Source: Actinokineospora inagensis DSM 44258
GTDB taxonomy: Bacteria > Actinomycetota > Actinomycetes > Mycobacteriales > Pseudonocardiaceae
Length of the DNA stretch: 64,000 nt
NCBI RefSeq assembly: GCF_000482865.1
Contig: NZ_AXWW01000018.1
Coordinates: forward strand, 17,746 to 81,745
Direction: 5' to 3'
Of this stretch, positions 1 through 8,737 are shown one piece after another. The notes beneath the pieces are model-generated. The model was not told the DNA's origin. It did not search any database and was given only the letters and a program-made list of their open reading frames with translations. The translations under genes were made by a program, and so were the position numbers. Position 1 is the first letter of the stretch. Each line of letters opens with the position of its first letter.

Positions 1-1410
1 GACCAGGGTGGTCCCGCGCTGTTCGAGCACGACCGGGCCGACGGTGGCCATGGTGATCGTGCCGTTGAAGCCCTGCCGGAAGACCGGGATGTTGCCGACC
101 TTGGCGCCGGTGGCCTGGTCGAGCACCAGCAGGCCGTCCTTGTTCGGCACCAGCACCCGACCCGCGAACGCCACCCCCGGGCCCATCGTGTCCGGGATCG
201 TCCAGATCGGGTGCAGGTCGGTCGCGTCAAGGCCGATCGTCCGCGAACCGGTGTACCAGTAGAACTCGTTCGGGCCGTTCGCGGTCAGCGGGGCGCCGCC
301 CGGCGGGTCGGCCCGCAGGTCGTCCTGGCCGAGGTCGATGTTGAAGTTGCCCGTGCGCTGGCCCTGCTCGTTGAACACGATGAGCCGGTCCGGGTCGCGC
401 AACGCGACCGCGACCAGACCGTTGCCCATGGCGACCACCTGGGCGCCCGTGCCGTCGAGCAACTGGGTGGTGACCTCCTCGGGCTTGTCCGAGTCGGTCG
501 GCGAGGAGCGCAGCACGGTCAGCCGGTCGGTCGTCTCGTCCGGGCAGCGCTCGATCACGGCGATCTTGCTCGCGGTGACCGTGGTCGAGTGGTACGTGCA
601 GCCGACCCTGGGCTGCTTGCCCGGGTTGACGATCGCGGGCACCGCGCCGAACTCGTTGGTCTTCACCAGGTCCGACCGCACGGTGAGCAACAGCTTCGAG
701 CCGGTCGCGGTCAGGTAGTCGGCGTCGTCGTAGAGGAAGCGGGCGCCGACCTCGGCGTCCCAGTTCCGCATGTTGTCCCGGATGTACTCGCGCGAGCCGT
801 TGCCTGCCAGCAGCGAGGTGACCTCACTGCAGCCGCCCCCCGACATCGGATCGGACGCCGGGAGGGCGCCACCACCGGTGCGGTAGACGGCGACCGCCCG
901 CTTCCAGGCCACAGTGACCCCGCACAGGTCGAGGTCGCGGTGGTAGCTCCACCGGACGTCGCCGGTCTGCGGGTCGCGGCCGACCACGTCGCCGCCGTCG
1001 CCGGTGACGACCGTGGACGCCGACCCGTCGGTGTCGCCCGGCGCCGGGTTGAGGACCTGCGGCTGCCACACGGTCTTGTCGCTGGACACCCGCCACGCCT
1101 CGCCCAGCGACGGCGGGAACACCTCCGGCGCGGCGAGGACCTGGAACGCCTGGGTGGTCGGGTGCCACCCGGTCGCGGCGAACTCGCTGGTCCGCCACAC
1201 CACGAACGGCGCGACCAGGGCGATGACCGCGATCACCGCCAGGACCAGCCAGTCCCGCCGCCGGTTGAACCCGCGCCGGGGACCGCGAACCGGCCCCACG
1301 GGGACCGGCCCGGCCAGCACGTCCTCGTCGGCCACGGCCACCTGGCCGTTGGTCGACCCGCCTGCGGGGTCCTGGTCGGCCCCGTCGTCCCTGGTCTCGC
1401 CGAGCGTCAC
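1..1410 (-). CDS. Membrane-anchored PQQ-like beta-propeller protein (3' end cut by window)
   Basis: Reading leftwards from a GTG at 1410 gives 470 open codons with no stop before the window edge, so the C-terminus is missing. About 45 polar residues are followed by one membrane helix (WLVLAVIAVIALVAPFVVW), then a long extracytoplasmic region with PQQ/YVTN-type propeller blades, for example 'GRDPQTGDVRWSY' and 'LLVLDQATGAKVGNI'. No catalytic residues are recognised; a surface or envelope-assembly role is only a guess. It lies 5 bases downstream of the DEAD-box helicase and is probably co-transcribed with it, the same pairing as Rv3211/Rv3212 in M. tuberculosis. The fold is fairly sure, the function unknown. 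Confidence 0.75.
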   Translation of the reverse strand, partial: MTLGETRDDGADQDPAGGSTNGQVAVADEDVLAGPVPVGPVRGPRRGFNRRRDWLVLAVIAVIALVAPFVVWRTSEFAATGWHPTTQAFQVLAAPEVFPPSLGEAWRVSSDKTVWQPQVLNPAPGDTDGSASTVVTGDGGDVVGRDPQTGDVRWSYHRDLDLCGVTVAWKRAVAVYRTGGGALPASDPMSGGGCSEVTSLLAGNGSREYIRDNMRNWDAEVGARFLYDDADYLTATGSKLLLTVRSDLVKTNEFGAVPAIVNPGKQPRVGCTYHSTTVTASKIAVIERCPDETTDRLTVLRSSPTDSDKPEEVTTQLLDGTGAQVVAMGNGLVAVALRDPDRLIVFNEQGQRTGNFNIDLGQDDLRADPPGGAPLTANGPNEFYWYTGSRTIGLDATDLHPIWTIPDTMGPGVAFAGRVLVPNKDGLLVLDQATGAKVGNIPVFRQGFNGTITMATVGPVVLEQRGTTLV

Positions 1411-1415
1411 GGGCG

Positions 1416-3098
1416 CTAGTCTGCCCCGCCGGGTGTGTCGCCCGCGTTGCCCCCCGGCTCGCCCGCGCCGTCGCCACCCGCGCGGCGACGCCTGCGCCGG
1501 GTCCGGGCGGGCTTGTCGGACTGCGCCGGGGCCGCCTGCTCGACCGCGGGCTCGGCGGTGACCTCGGCGCTCACCGGGGTCGCGCCGTCGGCGACTTCCT
1601 GACCACCGCGGCGGCGCCGACGCCTACGCGGCCTGCTCTCATCCGACCCGGCCTCGTCGGTCGCGGGCCGGGCGGCCGCCTCGGCCTTGGCCCGGCTCGC
1701 CCCGGAAGCGCGGACCCGACGGGTCCGGCTCGCCCCCGCGCCCGCCCCGGACCCGGACCGGCGCTTGCCGCCGAAGTCCTCCTCCGGCTCGGCGTCCAGG
1801 CCCGCCCTGGTGCGCTTGGCCATCGGCAGCCTGCCGGTCGAGCCCTCCGGGATGCCCAGGTCGGCGAACAGGTGCGCGGAGGTCGAGTAGGTCTCCACGG
1901 GCGCGGGCTTGTCCAGGCCGAGCGCGTCGCTGATCGCCTTCCAGCGCGGCTCCTCGTCCCAGTCGACCAGGGTGATCGCCACGCCGGTCTTGCCCGCGCG
2001 GCCGGTGCGGCCGATCCGGTGCACGTAGGTCTTCTCGTCCTCCGGGCACTGGTAGTTGATCACGTGCGTGACATCGGTCACATCGATGCCGCGCGCGGCG
2101 ACGTCGGTGCAGACCAGCACGTCGACCTTGCCGGAGCGGAACGCGCGCAGCGCCTGCTCCCGGGCGCCCTGGCCGAGGTCGCCGTGCACCGCGCCCGCGG
2201 CGAACCCGCGCTCGGTGAGCTCGTCGGCCACCTTCTGCGCGGTCCGCTTGGTCCGGGTGAAGATCATCGTCAGGCCGCGGCCCTCCGCCTGCAGCGACCG
2301 GGCGACCACCTCGATCTTGTCCAGCGAGTGCGCCCGGTAGACGTACTGCTCGGTGCGCTCGTGCACCGCGCTGGCGTCGTTCTCCTCGGCCCGGATGTGC
2401 GTCGGGCGGGTGAGGAAGGTACGGGCCAGGGTGATGATCGGGCCGGGCATGGTGGCCGAGAACAGCATGGTCTGCCGCTGGTCGGGCACCATCCGCAGGA
2501 TCCGCTCGATGTCCGGCAGGAAGCCGAGGTCGAGCATCTCGTCGGCCTCGTCGAGCACCAGGCTGCGGACCTTGCCCAGCACCAGGTGCTTCTGCTCGGC
2601 CAGGTCCAGCAGGCGACCCGGGGTGCCGACCACGATGTCCACGCCCTTGCGCAGCGCGGCCACCTGCGGCTCGTACGGGCGGCCACCGTAGATGGCGAGC
2701 ACTCGCACGCCCATGTGCTTGCCCGCGTCCCGCAGGTCGGCGGTGACCTGCAGGCACAGCTCGCGGGTCGGCACGACCACGAGCGCCTGCGGGGTCCCGT
2801 CACCGGGGATGGTCAGCCGCTGCAGCAGCGGCACGCCGAACCCGAGCGTCTTGCCGGTGCCGGTGCGCGCCTGCCCGATCAGGTCCTCACCGGCAAGGGC
2901 CAGCGGCAGGGTCAACTCCTGGATGGCGAACGTCCGCTCGATGCCCGCCTGGGCCAGCGCGCGGACGATCTCCTCGCGCACGCCGAGCTCGGCGAAGGTC
3001 GGCGCACCCGGGCTGACCTGCGCACCCGCGGTCAACGGGTGCGAGGTGTCCGCGTCGGGCAGGCCCGCCTCGCTGTGCTCCAGCGTGACCGGGTCCAA
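1416..3098 (-). CDS. DEAD-box ATP-dependent RNA helicase
   Basis: An ATP-driven RNA-unwinding enzyme of the RhlE/DeaD type, acting on cytoplasmic RNA. In order it shows a Q motif (FAIQE), Walker A (ARTGTGKT), PTREL, the DEAD box (VLDEADEM), SAT, and the C-terminal RecA lobe with TDVAARGIDV and HRIGRTGRAG. After about residue 420 comes a basic, Arg/Gly/Ala-rich tail typical of actinobacterial RNA-binding helicases. The start is uncertain. The TTG at 3098 has no good ribosome site, whereas an in-frame CTG at 3149 sits 9 bases after AGAGAGG, which would add 17 residues. The beta-propeller gene follows at once. The ferritin-like gene is divergent across about 300 bp. Confidence 0.93.
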   Translation of the reverse strand: MDPVTLEHSEAGLPDADTSHPLTAGAQVSPGAPTFAELGVREEIVRALAQAGIERTFAIQELTLPLALAGEDLIGQARTGTGKTLGFGVPLLQRLTIPGDGTPQALVVVPTRELCLQVTADLRDAGKHMGVRVLAIYGGRPYEPQVAALRKGVDIVVGTPGRLLDLAEQKHLVLGKVRSLVLDEADEMLDLGFLPDIERILRMVPDQRQTMLFSATMPGPIITLARTFLTRPTHIRAEENDASAVHERTEQYVYRAHSLDKIEVVARSLQAEGRGLTMIFTRTKRTAQKVADELTERGFAAGAVHGDLGQGAREQALRAFRSGKVDVLVCTDVAARGIDVTDVTHVINYQCPEDEKTYVHRIGRTGRAGKTGVAITLVDWDEEPRWKAISDALGLDKPAPVETYSTSAHLFADLGIPEGSTGRLPMAKRTRAGLDAEPEEDFGGKRRSGSGAGAGASRTRRVRASGASRAKAEAAARPATDEAGSDESRPRRRRRRRGGQEVADGATPVSAEVTAEPAVEQAAPAQSDKPARTRRRRRRAGGDGAGEPGGNAGDTPGGAD

Positions 3099-3406
3099 CT
3101 CATCGGTACCGGCGCCGGTCGCGCCGGTCGTGCTGTTGTCTTGCGTCAGGGTGATCAGCCTCTCTCGTACCAGCGCGCGCTAGCCCTGGTGGGCCCTGCC
3201 ACCGCGCCCGCCGCCCGGTCGCTACCCGGGTGGGGCGCGGGAGGGCCTTGAGGTAGGCGCGCACCCGTTCACTCGGTCCCGTGGGCGGTGCTGCCCGCGG
3301 CGTTCCCCGAGGTCTTCGTGCTGCCGGGCGCCACCCGCCGGGGGGCGGTGGCTGGCCAGGCGTCCTGGGGAGTCTACCCGCGACAGCCGCCGGATACGCT
3401 CCAACC

Positions 3407-4078
3407 ATGGAGAACGCGCGGTCGGGAGTGTCCGGGAGCGGCCTGTCGGCGGGGGTGGTGGACCTGCTCGGCGTGCTGGCCTACGGGGAGCTGTCGGCGT
3501 TCGACCGGCTGGCCGAGGACGCCCGCACGGCGCCGACGGTGTCCGGGCGCGCCGCGCTCTCGGAGATGGCGGCCGCCGAGATGGCGCACTACGCGAAGAT
3601 CGAGAAGTACCTGGCGGCGCACGGGCTGCTGATCGAGGACGCGATCACCCCGTTCATCGCGCACATCGACACGTGGCACGTGTCCACCGCGCCCCGGTCG
3701 TGGCTGGAGTCGCTGGTCAAGGCGTACGTCGGCGACGGGCTGGCGGCCGACCTGTACCGGGAGATCGCGACCTGGCTGGACGAGGACACCCGGCTGCTGG
3801 TGCTGGAGGTGCTGGCCGACACGGGGCACTCGGCGTTCGCCGAGCGGGAGGTCACCGCCGCGATCGAGCGGGACCGCACCGTGCGCGACCGGCTGGCGCT
3901 GTGGGGCAGGCGGCTGCTCGGCGAGGCGCTCACCCAGGCGCAGTACGTGGTGGCCGAACGGGACGGGCTCTCCGAGCTGATCGTCGCCGGAACGGGTGAC
4001 CTCGCGGGCATCGCCGCGCTGTTCCGCAGGCTGCAGCAGCAGCACGGGAGGCGAATGGGCAGGCTGGGCCTGGGCTGA
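3407..4078 (+). CDS. Ferritin-like fold protein
   Basis: A 223-residue, mostly helical protein of the ferritin-like group related to MiaE-type diiron proteins. Metal-ligand-like spacing is visible in '[10 protein letters not shown]' and again in the second helical half. M. tuberculosis has a homologue (Rv3210c) next to the same helicase, but its substrate is not known. ATG at 3407 was chosen because the hexamer TACGCT (3395-3400) lies 6 bases upstream, suggesting a leaderless mRNA; no ribosome site is present. Family is fairly sure, reaction unknown. Confidence 0.8.
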   Translation: MENARSGVSGSGLSAGVVDLLGVLAYGELSAFDRLAEDARTAPTVSGRAALSEMAAAEMAHYAKIEKYLAAHGLLIEDAITPFIAHIDTWHVSTAPRSWLESLVKAYVGDGLAADLYREIATWLDEDTRLLVLEVLADTGHSAFAEREVTAAIERDRTVRDRLALWGRRLLGEALTQAQYVVAERDGLSELIVAGTGDLAGIAALFRRLQQQHGRRMGRLGLG

Positions 4079-4178
4079 CGAGCCGGGTTCGCGTTCGGTG
4101 AACGCGCCCCGACGGGACCCGGGGGCGGTTGGGGACTAGCCTTGCGGTGTCTTTCCCGAATCGAGCCCGGAGGTCGGC

Positions 4179-4403
4179 GTGGAGGTCAAGGTCGGAGTCG
4201 CGGACACCGTGCGCGAGCTGGTGCTCACCAGCAAGCAGACTCCTGACGAGGTCGAGGCCCTGGTCGCCGACGCCCTGAAGAACCCGCAGGGCCAACTGGT
4301 GCTCACCGACGAGAAGGGCCGCCGCTACATCGTCCCCGCCGCGCGGGTGGCCTACGTGGAGATCGGCACCAGCGACGCGCACAAGGTCGGCTTCGCGCCC
4401 TGA
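4179..4403 (+). CDS. DUF3107 small protein
   Basis: A 74-residue protein beginning MEVKVGVADTVRELVL, matching the actinobacterial DUF3107 family (Rv3208A/TB9.4 in M. tuberculosis), whose role is undefined. The GTG start has a good site (CCCGGAGG) about 7 bases upstream. A promoter-like TAGCCT lies at 4137-4142. The gene is single, ends in a duplicated 15-base stretch and is followed by a strong hairpin. Its neighbours match the Mycobacterium arrangement (ferritin-like and helicase genes). Confidence 0.85.
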   Translation: MEVKVGVADTVRELVLTSKQTPDEVEALVADALKNPQGQLVLTDEKGRRYIVPAARVAYVEIGTSDAHKVGFAP

Positions 4404-4430
4404 GCCGTCCAGTACTGAGCCGTCCAGTAC
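4401..4430 (+). repeat. 15-base tandem duplication over a stop codon
   Basis: The 15-mer TGAGCCGTCCAGTAC occurs twice head to tail, the first copy containing the stop codon of the DUF3107 gene. The result is two in-frame TGA codons 15 bases apart, just before the terminator hairpin. A simple slippage product is the likeliest origin. Confidence 0.9.
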
Positions 4431-4433
4431 TCC

Positions 4434-4470
4434 CGGGAAGCCGTCGTCCACTGTGGACGACGGCTTCCCG
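4434..4470. terminator. Bidirectional terminator hairpin
   Basis: A perfect 18-bp inverted repeat (arms 4434-4451 and 4453-4470, core GTCCACTGTGGAC) lies between the convergent DUF3107 gene and the small membrane-protein gene that ends at 4482. There is no long T run, as is usual for high-GC terminators. Confidence 0.85.
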
Positions 4471-4481
4471 GTTTCACCGGG

Positions 4482-4871
4482 TCAGGCCCACCAGAAGAAC
4501 CAGATGACCACGCCGACGGCGATGGCGACGACCAGACCGGCCAACGCCGTCTGCGGTCCGCGGCCGCGATCGGCGAAACGCTGCGCGAGCACCGCGACCA
4601 CGGCCGCGCCGAGGTGACCGAGCAGCACGCCGACGCCGGGTCCGGGCAGCCCGCGGACCCAGCCGACGATCTGCAACCCGAGCACGACGACGGCGAGCGC
4701 GCACAACCCGAGCGCGAGCGAACCGGACAGCTCGCGCCAGAAACCCGACCGCCGTGCGGGTTCGGCGTCCCCGGCGGGCGGAGTCCGGGGGATCTCGGCG
4801 GTGACGTCGTTGGCCGGGTCGTGGTCGCGGGTGCCGTGGATGGGTTCGGTGGGGGGAGCCGGGTCGGTCAC
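4482..4871 (-). CDS. Small hypothetical membrane protein
   Basis: Not recognised. The 129 residues have a polar, Pro/Asp-rich first third (about 1-45), then three hydrophobic segments: near 50-72, near 78-98 and at the C-terminus (LAGLVVAIAVGVVIWFFWW). The start is set by a GTGA overlap: GTG 4871-4869 shares bases with the stop TGA of the upstream RecB-like gene, so translational coupling is likely. An ATG further upstream (4889) would only add six residues. The gene ends at the bidirectional terminator. Confidence 0.7.
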   Translation of the reverse strand: MTDPAPPTEPIHGTRDHDPANDVTAEIPRTPPAGDAEPARRSGFWRELSGSLALGLCALAVVVLGLQIVGWVRGLPGPGVGVLLGHLGAAVVAVLAQRFADRGRGPQTALAGLVVAIAVGVVIWFFWWA

Positions 4872-5701
4872 GGGGACAGCATCGCCCATGGGTCAATGGC
4901 CGGTCCAGCCGCTTGCCCCTCGGCGCAGTTGCGCCGGAAATCGCACCACGAGCACTGCCTGCCCGGGTTCGGCGGGAACAGCACCTCCGGGTCACCGCCC
5001 GCCTTGTGCGTGTCGATGGCCAACTGGAACTCGTCGGCCGCCTCCTCGGCACGCGCGAGGTGCCGCGCCAGGGACTCGTCAGTGTGCTCCCAGGCCGCGA
5101 CCGTCCCGGTCGGCAGGTGGTGCAGCTCCACCTTGGTGCAGGGTCGGCGCAGCGTCCGGCGCGCGGCCAGCACGTACAGCGCCAACGCCTGCGATCCGCG
5201 CGCGTCGTCCGTGGTGAGCGCGTGCCGCCCGGTCTTGTAGTCGACGATCACCAGTTCCCCACCGCGCTGGTCGATCCGGTCGACCCGCCCCTCCGCCACG
5301 ATCGTCCCGACCGGCGCGGACACCCACCGCTCCAGCCCGACCGGCTCGTCCGAGACGTCGGTGTCCTTGACGTAGTCGTGCACCCAGCCCGCCGCGCGGT
5401 CCCGGAACTCCCCCGCCTGCTTGGGGCTCTCGAACCCGTCGTCCTTCCAGTGCGTGCCGACCAACCCCGCCGCCACCTCCGGCGTCCGCCGCTGCGCGGG
5501 CAGGTCGAACAACCCCTTCAACGCGTTGTGCACCACCGCCCCCAACGTGCTGTGCGCCCACGGCCCACCCCGCTGGGGCGTCGGCCGGTCGACGTAGGTC
5601 ATCCGGAACCGCCGCCTGCAGTCGTTCCACACCCCCAACCGCGACGGCGTCACCTTCACCAGTTTGCGCGGCATGGCGTCGAACCCGAGCTGATCCTGCA
5701 C
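4868..5701 (-). CDS. RecB-family PD-(D/E)XK nuclease with Fe-S-type cysteines
   Basis: A single-domain nuclease of the RecB/Cas4-like superfamily, about 277 residues. The active-site pattern is visible as 'GRVDRID' followed by 'LVIVDYKTG', with an early 'AHSTLGAVVHNAL' helix. A C-terminal CSWCDFRRNC group together with an earlier Cys (NDCRRRF) resembles the iron-sulfur staple of AddB/Cas4 nucleases. It probably acts on DNA ends in repair, though its partner is unknown and no helicase gene adjoins it. The start is uncertain: GTG 5701 (giving MQDQLGF), GTG 5710 and ATG 5674 are all in frame with no clear ribosome site. M. tuberculosis Rv2119 is a likely homologue. Confidence 0.85.
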   Translation of the reverse strand: MQDQLGFDAMPRKLVKVTPSRLGVWNDCRRRFRMTYVDRPTPQRGGPWAHSTLGAVVHNALKGLFDLPAQRRTPEVAAGLVGTHWKDDGFESPKQAGEFRDRAAGWVHDYVKDTDVSDEPVGLERWVSAPVGTIVAEGRVDRIDQRGGELVIVDYKTGRHALTTDDARGSQALALYVLAARRTLRRPCTKVELHHLPTGTVAAWEHTDESLARHLARAEEAADEFQLAIDTHKAGGDPEVLFPPNPGRQCSWCDFRRNCAEGQAAGPAIDPWAMLSP

Positions 5702-5865
5702 GGGATACACGGTACGCACCCACACCGACACAAACCGAGGCCGGGCACAATCGGACCAGCACGCGGTTGACCGAGCCGGTGGCCGGGGAGTCGGCCTGCG
5801 GGGAAACCAAGGACCGCAAGGCTTGGATCTCTTGGCCGGAACTGCTCTGGTTGGCCCGGAGGTGC

Positions 5866-6486
5866 TCAGTTGGCCCCGGAAATGAAGCCGCGCACCGAGT
5901 TCGCCACCAACTGCACGGCGATGGCGGCGAGCAGCAGGCCCGCGATCTTGGCGAGCAACACGATGCCGCTGTCCTTGATCAGCCTGATCACCGCGCCGGA
6001 GAAGCGCAGGCACAGGTAGAGGATCAGGTGCACGCTGAGGATGGCCAGTCCCAGCGCCAGGTAGGACTCGAAGTGGCCGCCCGCGCCGCGGACGAACACG
6101 ATGGTCGCGGCGATGGCGCCCGGACCGGCCAGCAGCGGTGTGCCCAGCGGGACGAGGGCGACGTTGACGTCCTCCACCGCCTCCGGTTCCGTGCTGTTCT
6201 TGCCGGTCAGCAGGTCGAGCGCGATCAGCAGGAGCAGCAGGCCGCCCGCGCCCTGCAGGGCCGGGATGCCGATGCCGAGGTACCGCAGGATCGCCTCCCC
6301 GCTGACGGCGAAGAGGCTGATGACCATCAGCGACACGAGCACCGCCTGCCGGGCGGCCCGGTTGCGGGTGGCGCGGGTCTTGCGGCCGGTGAGGCTGAGG
6401 AACACCGGGACGGTGCCCGGCGGGTCCATGATCACCACGAGGGTGATGGTGGCCTCGGCGAACAGGCCCGCGTCGAAGACCGCCAT
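5866..6486 (-). CDS. MarC-family integral membrane protein
   Basis: The 206 residues have six hydrophobic helices and the family features 'MDPPGTVPVFLSLT' in helix 1 and 'TPLLAGPGAIAATIV' in helix 4. MarC/UPF0056 proteins are inner-membrane proteins. The early link with multiple antibiotic resistance was not upheld and the substrate is unknown. Its ATG overlaps the stop of the PHP gene by one base (TGATG), so the two are probably translated together. Confidence 0.9.
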   Translation of the reverse strand: MAVFDAGLFAEATITLVVIMDPPGTVPVFLSLTGRKTRATRNRAARQAVLVSLMVISLFAVSGEAILRYLGIGIPALQGAGGLLLLLIALDLLTGKNSTEPEAVEDVNVALVPLGTPLLAGPGAIAATIVFVRGAGGHFESYLALGLAILSVHLILYLCLRFSGAVIRLIKDSGIVLLAKIAGLLLAAIAVQLVANSVRGFISGAN

Positions 6487-7349
6487 CAGGCGCCCACGAG
6501 CAGGTCCGCGCCGGTGGCCCGGTCGACGATGGCGGCGAGCATGCCGGGGTCGGTGGTCTCCGCGCCGAGCCGCACCGTCTTGTTGGTGCCGTGGTAATCA
6601 CTCGATCCGGTGACGATCAGGTCGTGCTCGGCGGCGATCGCGCGGAGCCGGGCGCGGGCGTCGGGGTCGTGGTCCGGGTGGTCGATCTCCACGCCGTCCA
6701 GGCCGCCGCCGACCAGGTCCACCAAGACCTCGGCGGTGATCACCGGGCCACGCCGGTGCGCGAAGCCGTGCGCCAGCACGGTGACCCCGCCCGCGGCGCG
6801 GACCATGGCGATCGCGTCCCGGACCGGGGTCTTGCGGCTGGGCACGTAGTAGCCGTTGCGGCCGTGCAGGAGCTTGGTGAACGCCTCGGTCACCGACTCG
6901 ACGACACCGGCGCGGACGAGGGCCTGGGCCAGGTGCGGTCGACCGGCGGAGGCGTCCGGCGGCAGGTCGGCCAGCAGGGCGTCCGGGTCGACCGGGTAGC
7001 CGTCGGCGGCCATCCGGCCCGCCATGGTGCGCAGCCGGGTGCGCCGCTCGGCCCTGGTGCGCGCGTACTCGTCGACCACGGCCTGAGCCTGCGGGTCGAA
7101 CAGGTAGGCCAGCAAGTGGATCGTGCAGGTACCACCCCGCCCGTCCTCGGCGACGCAGGTGAGTTCCGCGCCGCGCACCAGCCGCAACCCGGGCGGCAGC
7201 GCGGCGGCGGCCTCGGCCCAGCCCGCGGTCGTGTCGTGGTCGGTGATCGCCAGCGCGCCCAGCCCGGCAGCGGCCGCCGCGGCGACCAGGTCGGCCGGGC
7301 TGTCGGTGCCGTCGGAGGCGGTGGAGTGGCAGTGGAGGTCGATCCGCAC
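6486..7349 (-). CDS. PHP-domain phosphoesterase
   Basis: A 287-residue metal-dependent phosphoesterase of the PHP family (YciV/TrpH-like; some members are 3',5'-nucleoside bisphosphatases or RNA 5'-exonucleases). The N-terminus RIDLHCHSTASDGTD carries motif I, ITDHDTTAGW motif II, and later metal ligands appear in VLAHGF and in GSSDYHGTNK near the C-terminus. GTG 7349 was chosen so that the HCHS motif follows directly. Substrate not determinable from sequence. Forms a pair with marC. Confidence 0.87.
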   Translation of the reverse strand: MRIDLHCHSTASDGTDSPADLVAAAAAAGLGALAITDHDTTAGWAEAAAALPPGLRLVRGAELTCVAEDGRGGTCTIHLLAYLFDPQAQAVVDEYARTRAERRTRLRTMAGRMAADGYPVDPDALLADLPPDASAGRPHLAQALVRAGVVESVTEAFTKLLHGRNGYYVPSRKTPVRDAIAMVRAAGGVTVLAHGFAHRRGPVITAEVLVDLVGGGLDGVEIDHPDHDPDARARLRAIAAEHDLIVTGSSDYHGTNKTVRLGAETTDPGMLAAIVDRATGADLLVGA

Positions 7350-7407
7350 CCGCCCAGTCTTCCCGATGACGCAGGTCACCGGCCGCCTGGGCGGGTGGGG
7401 CGGTCGA

Positions 7408-7980
7408 TCAGCCGACCGGCTTGCGGGCCTTGCGGACGCCGCGGGCCAGCCGCTGTGCCTTGATCATCGAGAACCGCTCGGCCTGCGCCTTCTTGTCGCC
7501 GAAGACCAGTTCGGAGATGGCGTCGTAGACCTGTTCCGGTCGGGGCAGGTACTCGATGTTGTTCAGCGCCTGGATCTGACCGGCGGACTCGACCACCATC
7601 GTGCCGTAGCCGAACACGCGCCCGGTCGCCGAGCGCTTGTAGGTGAGGTCGGTGACCTTGCTGATCGGCATCATGAGCACCTTGGTGGTGAACACACCGG
7701 TGGTCATCATGAACCGCTTGTCGGTGACGACGATCCGCTCCACCCACCACTCGATCACCTGGAAGGTGAACCGGAGCACCACCGCGAGCGCGACGTACCA
7801 GAGGATGTTCTGGATCAGCCAGGCCTGCGGGGGCAGCAGGTAGGAGATCATCACGCACACCGTGAGCAGGGCGACCGCCTCGAAGACCTGCCAGGCCAGA
7901 CTGGCCCAGTGCCTGCGGACGCGGATCACCCGGCGCTCGGAGTCAAGCAGGTACTCGTCCGGGTCCCTGGGCGCGAACAT
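7408..7980 (-). CDS. Membrane PH-domain protein (bPH2/DUF304)
   Basis: The 190 residues include two membrane helices near 28-50 and 57-75, followed by a bacterial PH-like domain of the YdbS/YdbT type ('VERIVVTDKRFMMTTGVF', 'MPISKVTDLTYKRS'). Family members are membrane proteins of poorly known function. The ATG at 7980 is preceded by TAGCGT with a 6-base gap, suggesting leaderless expression. The tail after about 165 is strongly basic. Family is clear, role unknown. Confidence 0.85.
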   Translation of the reverse strand: MFAPRDPDEYLLDSERRVIRVRRHWASLAWQVFEAVALLTVCVMISYLLPPQAWLIQNILWYVALAVVLRFTFQVIEWWVERIVVTDKRFMMTTGVFTTKVLMMPISKVTDLTYKRSATGRVFGYGTMVVESAGQIQALNNIEYLPRPEQVYDAISELVFGDKKAQAERFSMIKAQRLARGVRKARKPVG

Positions 7981-7999
7981 GATCCGACGCTACGCCGTC

Positions 8000-8164
8000 T
8001 CAGCTCTGGAAGACAGTGCGCACGAAGGTGATCACCGCTTCGGCCCCCTCGCGGAGGCTGGTGAGGATGGAGTTCACGATCCCCGCGGACTGGACCGGCT
8101 GCGTCACCAGGAAGAAGACGAGCAAAGCGGCCCCAGTGATGATCAAGATCTTCTTGATGTCCAC
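8000..8164 (-). CDS. 54-residue membrane peptide
   Basis: An unlisted short gene: GTG at 8164 to TGA at 8000-8002 encodes MDIKKILIITGAALLVFFLV followed by 34 more residues. It has one hydrophobic helix at residues 5-20 and an amphipathic second half (SILTSLREGAEAVITFVRTV). A GGGGTAG sequence lies upstream of the start. It sits just upstream of the PH-domain gene on the same strand, with 19 bases between, so the two may be co-transcribed. Function unknown. Confidence 0.65.
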   Translation of the reverse strand: MDIKKILIITGAALLVFFLVTQPVQSAGIVNSILTSLREGAEAVITFVRTVFQS

Positions 8165-8308
8165 TGCGATCTACCCCGTTCCGTACGCACCCGTTGCCGG
8201 CGCCTGTTGAAAACCGTTGTACCGCACTGGGCGGCGGTTAGGGAGGGTAGTCGCGCGCTTGGGGCAACGCGGGCGCCCGCCCCCGGCCAATCGCTACTCT
8301 GCGTCGTC

Positions 8309-8731
8309 ATGAGCGGGGCGGGAATTCGGAAGATCAGGTGTGTCGGCGCCGTCGTCCGTGACGCGGCGGGGCGGCTGCTGGTGGTCCGGCGCGGCCGGGA
8401 ACCCGGCGCCGGGCTGTGGTCCGTCCCGGGCGGGAAGGTGGAGCCCGGCGAGTCGGACCCGGTCGCGCTGGCCAGGGAGCTGCGCGAGGAGACCGGCTTG
8501 GTGGTGGCGGTCGGTGACCACGTCGGCTCGGTCGAGCGGCCAGCGCCGGACGGGGTGTTCGAGATCCACGACTACCGGTGCGTTGTCACCGGGGGTGATC
8601 TTTCGCCGGGCGACGACGCCGATGCGGCCAGTTGGGTGGATCTTGCGACGTTCACCACATTGAATGACCGTAATGCCCTGGTCGAGGGACTTTTCGCGGC
8701 GCTGCGCGAGTGGGGTGAGCTGCCGCGATGA
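8309..8731 (+). CDS. NUDIX hydrolase
   Basis: A 140-residue NUDIX enzyme hydrolysing nucleoside-diphosphate-linked substrates, possibly of the 8-oxo-dGTPase (MutT) class. The whole Nudix box is present as 'GGKVEPGESDPVALARELRE' continuing ETGL, with all acidic metal ligands. The preceding 'LWSVPGG' is MutT-like, but specificity cannot be read from the motif. ATG at 8309 is preceded by TACTCT with an 8-base gap and no ribosome site. The gene is convergent with the DUF2332 gene, 6 bases away. Confidence 0.9.
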   Translation: MSGAGIRKIRCVGAVVRDAAGRLLVVRRGREPGAGLWSVPGGKVEPGESDPVALARELREETGLVVAVGDHVGSVERPAPDGVFEIHDYRCVVTGGDLSPGDDADAASWVDLATFTTLNDRNALVEGLFAALREWGELPR

Positions 8732-8737
8732 CGGGAA

